Positions 1 to 5,028 of a stretch of 5,028 bases of DNA are shown here, piece after piece (position 1 is the first letter of the stretch; every line of letters starts with the position of its first letter). Made by a program: the position numbers and the translations under genes. Source of the stretch: Candidatus Latescibacterota bacterium. Its GTDB lineage: Bacteria > JAAXHH01 > JABIQT01. The notes beneath the pieces were generated by a model, which searched no databases, was not told the origin of the DNA, and was given only the letters and a program-made list of their open reading frames with translations. The stretch lies in the NCBI GenBank assembly GCA_018667995.1, contig JABIQT010000562.1, forward strand, positions 1-5,028. Reading direction: 5' to 3'.

Positions 1-864
1 GGAAAAACGACGCTCTGTCGCAGGTTGGCCGAAACCTGGTGCGCCTCACAGAAGGTGGTACATCTCTTCCCGCCAGAGGGCGGAAGTATAGAGCCAATGC
101 AGTTTAAATCCCGACTGGAAGATGCAGTGAAGGTCCACGGAGACTATGATGAAATCTTCCGAGCAATACCTCTGGGGGGCGTGCTCGTTATCAATGATCT
201 GGAGCTCTGGTGGGAACGCAGTCCGGGCGGTATGGTGGTGATAGACATCTTACTTGAGCTCGTCGATAAGTTTAGTGAACGGACAACCTTCCTCATCAAC
301 ACCAATCCATACAGTTACCAAATCATCAATCAGGTCAAACCCATCACCCAGGCCTTCGTGGGAGTCGTTGAGTGTGGCCCCTTTGATGTAGAGGAGATCC
401 AGCAAGCTGTGCTCCGTCGGCATCGCTCAGCGGGGCTTACATTCCAGCTATCGGACCACGACGAATCAGCGCTTTCAGACTTTGCCTTGGCCCGTCTCTT
501 TACGGGGAATTTTGACGTCTCCTCTGGCAATATTGGTGTCGCATTTCAAGCATGGATAAGCGCAATAGACAGTGTCTCAGGAGAACGATTATGCATTCAT
601 ATGCCGACACGCCCGACCATAGATCCGCTTCTGAATATGGACTGGGAATGGATGGTGTGGATGCAGCAATTTATCATCCATAAACACCTGACGGAGGCGC
701 GCATCGCCCGGATTTTTCGATGTCGCCAGAATGAAATCAGTCCATTGATCTTCACGTTGAAGCGAGCCGGGCTCTTGATCGAATCCCAACCGGAAATACT
801 GGAAATCAACCCCTATATCCGGCCGTTCATTGTCCAGGCCCTTCGCGAGATTGAGATGCTTTGA
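1..864 (+). CDS. AAA-type P-loop ATPase with C-terminal winged-helix-like region, 5'-truncated by window edge
   Basis: The reading frame is open from the first base, so the true start lies upstream; a TTG at base 25 is unlikely to be the start because it would cut off the Walker A motif. The first visible residues are GKTT, the end of a P-loop that binds ATP phosphates. A Walker B-like strand follows at visible residues 61-68 (VLVINDLE, Asp-Leu-Glu end), and a hydrophobic strand ending in NTN at about 97-102 fits a sensor-1 position. Residues 125-150 (GPFDVEEIQQAVLRRH, then an AGL turn) resemble the lid of ORC/Cdc6- or STAND-like AAA ATPases. The sensor-2-like stretch at 176-186 (SSGNIGVAFQAW) has Ile-Gly where many relatives have Pro-Arg. 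The last 70 or so residues look like a winged helix (LTEARIARIF, then LKRAGLL). No membrane segment is visible. It precedes two membrane-protein genes and may regulate or energise them. The exact family is not recognised; the ATPase call is firm, the role is inference. Confidence 0.8.
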   Translation, partial: GKTTLCRRLAETWCASQKVVHLFPPEGGSIEPMQFKSRLEDAVKVHGDYDEIFRAIPLGGVLVINDLELWWERSPGGMVVIDILLELVDKFSERTTFLINTNPYSYQIINQVKPITQAFVGVVECGPFDVEEIQQAVLRRHRSAGLTFQLSDHDESALSDFALARLFTGNFDVSSGNIGVAFQAWISAIDSVSGERLCIHMPTRPTIDPLLNMDWEWMVWMQQFIIHKHLTEARIARIFRCRQNEISPLIFTLKRAGLLIESQPEILEINPYIRPFIVQALREIEML

Positions 865-918
865 GATATTTAGCACCGCTCGAATCCTGCAAGATGCGGA
901 TCGCATGCCATTCAAAAT

Positions 919-924
919 GGGAGA
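919..924 (+). promoter_or_regulatory. Ribosome binding site of the MscS-like gene
   Basis: GGGAGA lies 9 bases before the ATG at 934 and supports that start. Nearby ATGs at 905 and 917 are out of frame with the gene. The site sits between short complementary arms (ATGG at 917-920 and CCAT at 927-930), which could weakly mask it, but four pairs is too few to claim regulation. Confidence 0.6.
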
Positions 925-933
925 TTCCATCGT

Positions 934-1671
934 ATGGTTGAATTCGCAACCATAAGTTTCTCTGGCTGGGCCTTGGTTGAAGCACTCACCAGCGGCATCG
1001 TCCTTCTTGTGGTGTTTTGGCTCTTGCACCGTGTGCTCGATCTCATTCCGAGGCTACGGGCTCAACCAGGGCTCCATAGGATTCTCTCTGGAATAGAGGC
1101 GATCGTATGGGTAGCATATGCATTCTGGGCGATCGAGCGGATTTTTGTCGATAGTCTGTACAGTTCCGTCGCGACGCTCTCCCTGCTGGCGGTCCTTGGA
1201 GTCCTGTTAGCCTGGTTCGTGATCAAAGACTGGGTAGCTGGGGTTGTACTTCGGGTTCAGGACGTCTACGAATCAGACCAGTTTCTGGAATTGGGGGAAA
1301 GACGGGGCCGAGTAACAAGGCTCGGACACCTTACCATCGAAATCGAACAGGAAAACGGGGATCGAGTAAAGATACCATATAGCCGCATAAGCGGCCAGAT
1401 ACATAGCATCCATCATCCAGACGCTTTATCCAACTACTATCGATTCCGCATAGTAGTTCCCCGTCCTGTCTCTGTCGCAGACGCCTCATTGGCGCTGCGC
1501 ACAGCTATTCTGAACACCCCATGGTCATCCTCCAACAGACCCATCAGAATCAACCTGCTTGATACAACTCAGGAAACGCATACCTTTGAAGCTGTTGTCT
1601 ATGCAACGAGACAGTCATTCGCCCAATCTATCGAAGATGCCGTGCGGCAGGAATTTCCGGACGTCACATAG
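934..1671 (+). CDS. MscS-like mechanosensitive channel family protein, short form
   Basis: This 245-residue protein has three predicted membrane helices, at about residues 18-38, 52-70 and 79-98, followed by a soluble region. At the end of the third helix, KDWVAGVVLRVQDVYESDQFLEL (residues 99-120, interrupted here only by family comparison) followed by GERRGRVTRL and an acidic beta stretch leading to RVKIPYSRISGQ (144-155) matches the order of the MscS TM3b/beta domain: amphipathic pore-end helix, small barrel, then the 'IPN'-type strand, here IPY. The C-terminal 80 residues would form the alpha/beta part of the cytoplasmic cage. MscS proteins are inner-membrane heptameric channels that open on hypo-osmotic tension. 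Oddly, the third helix is rich in Leu and Val rather than the regularly spaced Gly and Ala of E. coli MscS, so the pore may differ or conduction may be altered. It lies between the ATPase and CNNM genes and is probably cotranscribed with them. Family is fairly sure, channel activity is inferred. Confidence 0.83.
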   Translation: MVEFATISFSGWALVEALTSGIVLLVVFWLLHRVLDLIPRLRAQPGLHRILSGIEAIVWVAYAFWAIERIFVDSLYSSVATLSLLAVLGVLLAWFVIKDWVAGVVLRVQDVYESDQFLELGERRGRVTRLGHLTIEIEQENGDRVKIPYSRISGQIHSIHHPDALSNYYRFRIVVPRPVSVADASLALRTAILNTPWSSSNRPIRINLLDTTQETHTFEAVVYATRQSFAQSIEDAVRQEFPDVT

Positions 1672-1701
1672 TCCGATTGATTGGTTCACCCGAGCAAGTG
1701 T

Positions 1702-2751
1702 ATGATACTCTTAATTGTATTTGGGTTCACGGCCCTGTTTTTCTCGTTTCTCTGCTCTGTAGCCGAAGCAGTAATGCTCAGCGTGCGCCGACCATTTGTG
1801 GAAAAAATGGCCAAAGACGGCAGTCGCGCGGGCAAGATTCTCCAGGATCTCCAGAGCAAAATCCACGAGCCACTTGCAGCCATCCTGACGCTGAACACCA
1901 TCGCCAACACGGTGGGAGCCACCGGGGTAGGCGCGCAGGCGGCCGTGCTCTATGGCAATGCCTATCTGGGCGTGGTTTCCGGTATTCTCACCTTGTTGAT
2001 TCTGGTTTTCTCAGAGATAATCCCCAAGACTATTGGTGCCGTCTATTGGCGTCAATTGGCGCCGTACATCGCATTTTATCTCAAATACCTGGTAATGCTC
2101 CTGTATCCCTTCGTCATTCTTTCCCAGTATTTAACGGGAATGCTGTCACCCAAATCAGCCATCTCGGGATTGAGCCGTGATGAGTTCTCTGCGATGGCCG
2201 ATCTGGGTCAAGCGGAAGGGCAGTTGGATGCCAACGAATCTCGTATACTCAAGAATCTCTTCCGGTTCAACACTACCACAGTCGCCGATATCATGACCCC
2301 AAGTACGGTAGTCTTCTCATTACCAGCAGAAATGAGTGTCGCCGAGTATTGTTCGGCCCATGAAGGCAGTCCCTTCTCCCGAATTCCAATTTTCACCGAA
2401 CTCCCCGATCATGTTACAGGCTTCGTACTGCGAACGGAAATCCTCCTCGCACAGGCCAATGACCGTCACGAGATAACCATAGGTTCGTTCCAGCGAGATA
2501 TCCGAGCCATTCCAGACCAACAGCACCTCTCCAGGCTCTTCACATTTCTCATGGAACAGCGCATGCATATGGCCCTCGTTGTGGATGAATATGGCAGTCT
2601 GGAAGGCCTCGTAACCATGGAAGACCTGATCGAGACTCTGATCGGACTCGAAATTGTCGATGAGGAAGATCAGGTGGCCGACATGAGGGTACTGGCGAGG
2701 AGGCTTTGGCGCAGACGCGCCGACCGCATGGGACTGGATCTCAGCGAGTAG
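1702..2751 (+). CDS. CNNM (DUF21) transmembrane protein with CBS-domain pair, short CorC/HlyC-like form
   Basis: The 349-residue protein opens with a membrane helix (residues 1-22), then the CNNM core: LTLNTIANTVGA at 62-73, a long hydrophobic helix ending in SEIIPKT (104-110), the family's conserved (G/S)EIxPK signature, and another helix at about 122-147. A soluble linker (EGQLDANESRIL) leads to CBS1, starting at IMTPS (197-201) and containing SRIPIF (226-231), and CBS2 ending in VVDEYGSLEGLVTMEDLIE (from 293) and GLEIVDE (315-321). Related proteins are implicated in Mg2+ or Na+ transport, with the CBS pair binding adenine nucleotides. It ends about 28 residues after GLEIVDE and has no CorC_HlyC C-terminal domain. 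The usual MTPR has Ser in place of Arg here. ATG 1702 is preferred over an in-frame TTG at 1681, because seven polar residues would otherwise precede the first helix; neither has a good Shine-Dalgarno, so translation may be coupled to the MscS-like gene ending 30 bases upstream. Substrate unknown. Confidence 0.9.
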   Translation: MILLIVFGFTALFFSFLCSVAEAVMLSVRRPFVEKMAKDGSRAGKILQDLQSKIHEPLAAILTLNTIANTVGATGVGAQAAVLYGNAYLGVVSGILTLLILVFSEIIPKTIGAVYWRQLAPYIAFYLKYLVMLLYPFVILSQYLTGMLSPKSAISGLSRDEFSAMADLGQAEGQLDANESRILKNLFRFNTTTVADIMTPSTVVFSLPAEMSVAEYCSAHEGSPFSRIPIFTELPDHVTGFVLRTEILLAQANDRHEITIGSFQRDIRAIPDQQHLSRLFTFLMEQRMHMALVVDEYGSLEGLVTMEDLIETLIGLEIVDEEDQVADMRVLARRLWRRRADRMGLDLSE

Positions 2752-2821
2752 GATGTCTGAGAAGCACCAGTTTGGGGAATGCATGCGATGTGAAGAACTA
2801 AGAGTGCCCTGCGAGGATTTC
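2752..2821. other. Convergent intergenic gap between the two blocks
   Basis: These 70 bases separate the tail of the + strand CNNM gene from the tail of the - strand binding-protein gene. I looked for a GC-rich hairpin followed by a T-run on either strand and found none; only a 6-base palindrome (GCATGC, 2781-2786) and short partial stems are visible. Termination here is either rho-dependent or the transcripts overlap convergently. Confidence 0.5.
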
Positions 2822-4531
2822 CTACCGGTCCAACGCTTCCTGACCGATATATACATCCCATATACGACTAATACGATCGAAGCCTGGATAGCCTGGCGTT
2901 TCTCCCGCTGTAAAATCCTTCACCCAGGGTTTGACAAGGTTCAGATTCACCTGGTAGTAGAGAAACACGCCTCCGGTATCCTCAGCAAGAATACGTTGCG
3001 CTTCGCGATACAATCCACGGCGGTTGTTGGCGTCCATCTCACTGTCTGCCTGGTCTACCAACCTATTGAATTCCGCGTTAACCCAGTCATGCCGCCCTGA
3101 TCCGACCTGGCGGGAACGCCACACCTGCGAGATCATGTTCACGGGATCGGCAAAATCCTGATTGAAGGAAGTGAGACTGAAGGGGATGTCGTACCGGTAC
3201 ATATTGTCGAAATAGACATTGTACTCCTGGTTCTTCAACGTTATGTCAATGCCCAGATTTTCTTTGAGCATGGCCTGGATTGCCTGCGCGGCCTGCAACT
3301 GCATTCCGTCCGCCTGGCGAAGCCACATCTCCAACTTCGGTAACCCTCGTCCCCCCGGATAGCCCGCCTCGGCCAACAGTCGACGGGCAAGATCTGGATC
3401 ATACCGCTGATACTCGCTGAATTCCTTATTCAGATGGTCCCGCATTCCTGGTGGCATCATAGTGAATGCGGGCAGTGCCGCACCTTTTAGAACAGTATTG
3501 CTCAAGACATTCCGATCTATGGCGTGCCCAATGGCGCGGCGAACGCTTGAATTCCTAAAAGGTACGCTTCCTGTCTTGAAAAAGAGATACCACGTCGTAT
3601 TGCTGTGAGATCGCACCAATTCGGAACTCAGACGATCATCAGCCTCTATACGATCCAATTCGATAGCGGAAAGGGCGTGCACATCGATTTCGTCATTCTC
3701 ATATGTGGTCAGCAAGGCCGTAGGGTCGCCCGAAAACACCCATAGAATCTTCTCGAGATAACCCGTATTGGGCCCCGAGTAATTCGGGTTGGGCGTAAAT
3801 GTGATGTGTTGACCCGGTAGCCATTCACCGACTTGGTAAGGCCCACTCGCTACACTGTTGAGGCCCTGCGTCCATCGTTGACCGAACTTTTCTACCTGCC
3901 ACCTTGGCACCGGTATAGCCGTGACGAAGGCGAGCAGGTTTGGCAAATATGGCGTAGGTTTGACCAGATCGATGACTAGCGTATAGTCATCGATTGCGCG
4001 AACGCCTACAGCATCACGGTCGCCGCCGCTGCCACTGTTAAATTCCCTCGCCCCCACGATATCATAATACACGAAGGCATAGTTTCCTGCTTCCTTCGGA
4101 TCGAGCATACGCTTGAAGCTGTATTCGAAATCGTGCGCGGTAACAGGTCGTCCGTCAGACCAGCGGTTGCCCTTTCTGATCCGAAAAACCCATTGCGTGC
4201 CATTCTCGTTGGGCTCCCAACTCTCCGCTGCTCCAGGCCGGAGTTCCATATTGGGCTGTACCGTAACCAGAGTTTCGAACACGTGGATCAGGTCGCCGGC
4301 ACTGTAGGCATCCAGGGATAGATCCAGCATCTTAGGTTCAGCCTGCACCGACCTGAAAACCTGGTAGGATGCCGGAGCTGCGTCGTCTGGTAACATGCGG
4401 CCGAATGAGGAACCCGAACCCCTACCCGAAATATCGATTGTGTCGTCCCCACCGCTACAGGAAATCACGAAGAGAATTCCCAGAGCTATTCCAGTAGCTG
4501 ACTTAAGAAATCCGTCGTTCAGGTCGAGCAT
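2822..4531 (-). CDS. Peptide/dipeptide-type ABC transporter solute-binding lipoprotein (SBP_bac_5, OppA/DppA family)
   Basis: The 569-residue product matches family 5 solute-binding proteins, which capture peptides, amines or related compounds and hand them to an ABC permease. The family signature is clear at residues 101-140: AAESWEPNENGTQWVF, then IRKGNRWSDGRPVTAHDF. Further typical blocks are SGPYQVGEW (229-237), FRNSSVRRAIGHAIDR (325-340) and DPDLARRLLAEAGYPGG (378-394). A hydrophobic segment (13-24) ends in VISC, a lipobox placing the lipidated Cys at residue 25, followed by Ser at +2 and a Gly/Ser-rich linker (35-43). Under the Lol +2 rule Ser favours the outer membrane, if the host is a Lol-type Gram-negative. 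The n-region is unusual: MLDLNDGFLK carries two Asp and one Lys. The ATG at 4531 is supported by a strong Shine-Dalgarno. It follows the glutamine synthetase gene by 74 bases on the same strand; no permease gene is downstream, as the next gene is convergent. The ligand cannot be read from sequence. Confidence 0.92.
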   Translation of the reverse strand: MLDLNDGFLKSATGIALGILFVISCSGGDDTIDISGRGSGSSFGRMLPDDAAPASYQVFRSVQAEPKMLDLSLDAYSAGDLIHVFETLVTVQPNMELRPGAAESWEPNENGTQWVFRIRKGNRWSDGRPVTAHDFEYSFKRMLDPKEAGNYAFVYYDIVGAREFNSGSGGDRDAVGVRAIDDYTLVIDLVKPTPYLPNLLAFVTAIPVPRWQVEKFGQRWTQGLNSVASGPYQVGEWLPGQHITFTPNPNYSGPNTGYLEKILWVFSGDPTALLTTYENDEIDVHALSAIELDRIEADDRLSSELVRSHSNTTWYLFFKTGSVPFRNSSVRRAIGHAIDRNVLSNTVLKGAALPAFTMMPPGMRDHLNKEFSEYQRYDPDLARRLLAEAGYPGGRGLPKLEMWLRQADGMQLQAAQAIQAMLKENLGIDITLKNQEYNVYFDNMYRYDIPFSLTSFNQDFADPVNMISQVWRSRQVGSGRHDWVNAEFNRLVDQADSEMDANNRRGLYREAQRILAEDTGGVFLYYQVNLNLVKPWVKDFTAGETPGYPGFDRISRIWDVYIGQEALDR

Positions 4532-4537
4532 AGGACA

Positions 4538-4542
4538 CTCCT
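4538..4542 (-). promoter_or_regulatory. Strong ribosome binding site of the solute-binding protein gene
   Basis: The - strand reads AGGAG, followed by a 6-base spacer (GTGTCC region) before the ATG whose first base is 4531. This fixes the start codon and confirms that the acidic n-region of the signal peptide is translated rather than an annotation artefact. Confidence 0.85.
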
Positions 4543-4592
4543 GTTAGAACGAAACAACCTCAAAGGTCGAGTAGGCTATACATTAGTGCAAG

Positions 4593-4613
4593 TAACCTAT
4601 CGGCGTTAGGTTA
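4593..4613. repeat. Perfect 7-bp inverted repeat spanning the glutamine synthetase stop codon
   Basis: TAACCTA at 4593-4599 and TAGGTTA at 4607-4613 are exact reverse complements around a 7-base centre. In the - strand transcript this is a hairpin that overlaps the last codons and the TAA stop (4606-4608) of the synthetase-like gene. The stem is AT-rich and no U-run follows, so it does not qualify as an intrinsic terminator. It might slow the polymerase, protect an mRNA 3' end or be a protein-binding site; it may equally be chance. Confidence 0.5.
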
Positions 4614-5028
4614 TCTCGAAATACCGCTGCAATTCCCAGTCGGTCACAGACTTTCGAAACTGGCGAACCTCCCACTCCCGGGTCGCCGCAAAGTGGTCTA
4701 CAAAGGCGTCCCCAAACAACTCCCTGGCTACGGCACTAGTCTTGAATCGGTCCGTAGCTTCTTCCAGCGTCGCGGGCAATGCTCCCAGCTGGGAATCGGC
4801 CGCATATGCGTTTCCACGGCAAGGCTCCGACGGTTCTATCTTGTGTTGGATGCCATACAGTCCAGCCGCCAGAGATCCGGCCATGGCAAGGTAGGGGTTC
4901 GCGTCTGCTCCCGGCAGCCGATTCTCCACCCTGGTCGAGGATTCACCGAAGGGTATGGCACGGATGGCGGAGGTTCTGTTTTCAATACCCCAGGAGGCTG
5001 ATGTGGGGGCCCATGCTCCCGGAACCAA
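4606..5028 (-). CDS. Glutamine synthetase family protein, PuuA-like (type III) C-terminal part, 5' end beyond window
   Basis: The frame is open to the right edge, so only the last 140 residues of what is usually a protein of about 450 are present. LVPGAWAPTSASWGIENRT at the start is the familiar catalytic-domain region. Arg18 and Arg23 of the fragment (NRTSAIR) correspond to the Arg339/Arg344 pair of bacterial glutamine synthetase, and RVENR (33-37) to its R-x-E-x-R motif with the metal-ligand Glu, all retained, so the fragment looks functional. PGADANPYLAMAGSLAAGLYGI (39-60) is the conserved helix after it. The tail lacks the NLYDLP adenylylation-type segment of GlnA, which fits PuuA/GlnT-like enzymes that join glutamate to an amine or ammonia using ATP. 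Assignment to gamma-glutamylputrescine synthetase specifically is not possible without the N-terminal half, and a generic glutamine synthetase remains possible. It is likely cotranscribed with the downstream binding-protein gene. Confidence 0.88.
   Translation of the reverse strand: MVPGAWAPTSASWGIENRTSAIRAIPFGESSTRVENRLPGADANPYLAMAGSLAAGLYGIQHKIEPSEPCRGNAYAADSQLGALPATLEEATDRFKTSAVARELFGDAFVDHFAATREWEVRQFRKSVTDWELQRYFEIT

Noticed and set aside
894-906. ATGCG-GAT-CGCAT inverted repeat in the gap before the MscS-like gene
   Set aside because: Five pairs with a 3-base loop and no T-run is too weak to call a terminator or operator.
589-1029. A - strand open frame of 146 codons spanning the ATPase/MscS gap
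   Set aside because: It is antisense to both flanking genes, with no ribosome binding site of note and no recognisable domain.
1681-1701. Upstream TTG start for the CNNM protein
   Set aside because: It has no Shine-Dalgarno and would add seven polar residues before the first membrane helix; ATG 1702 gives a more typical N-terminus.
1677-2180. A + strand open frame of 167 codons overlapping the start of the CNNM gene
   Set aside because: It is in another frame of a gene with clear CNNM motifs, and its low-complexity Arg/Gly/His-rich translation looks like frame shadow.
2320-2856. A - strand open frame of 178 codons across the CBS region
   Set aside because: It is antisense to well-conserved CBS motifs of the CNNM gene and its translation shows no recognisable domain.
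2753-3100. A + strand open frame of 115 codons starting 2 bases after the CNNM stop
   Set aside because: Nearly all of it lies antisense to the conserved C-terminus of the solute-binding protein, it has no Shine-Dalgarno, and its translation resembles no family I recognise.
4543-4605. Possible promoter between the synthetase and binding-protein genes (TTGCAC and TATAGC-like words on the - strand)
   Set aside because: The words are not at a sigma70 spacing near 17 bases, so I could not support a promoter call.

Overview
The window looks like ordinary chromosomal DNA from a Gram-negative bacterium, most likely a proteobacterium and possibly a gammaproteobacterium. The clues are a lipobox-type solute-binding protein with the +2 Ser of an outer-membrane lipoprotein, a PuuA-type glutamine synthetase, and a short-form CNNM/CBS membrane protein of a kind I associate with proteobacteria. 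Base composition appears moderate and even across the window. I see no insertion sequence, tRNA, rRNA, CRISPR array or phage gene. The taxonomic placement is inference, because no marker gene is present.

Layout: five protein genes form two convergent blocks. The left block is on the + strand: the 3' part of a P-loop ATPase with a C-terminal winged-helix-like region (1-864, 5' end cut by the window edge), an MscS-like membrane protein (934-1671), and a CNNM (DUF21) protein with a CBS pair (1702-2751). The gaps are 69 and 30 bases with no terminator visible, so the three are probably one transcription unit. The right block is on the - strand: the C-terminal 140 residues of a type III, PuuA-like glutamine synthetase (4606-5028, 5' end beyond the right edge), then 74 bases, then an OppA/DppA-family solute-binding lipoprotein (2822-4531). 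The blocks meet tail to tail across 70 bases (2752-2821), where I could find no clear intrinsic terminator.

Function: the left block joins a soluble ATPase to two integral membrane proteins whose families handle ion or osmotic homeostasis (MscS channels, CNNM/CorC-type Mg2+ or Na+ transport with nucleotide-sensing CBS domains). This may be a regulated membrane-transport module, and it is the part of the window most deserving of further attention. The right block pairs an enzyme family that gamma-glutamylates amines or condenses glutamate with ammonia with a peptide/amine-type binding protein, suggesting uptake and first-step metabolism of a nitrogenous compound. No permease or ABC ATPase gene is seen next to the binding protein.

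All gaps between genes are under 80 bases, so there is no long gene-free stretch.
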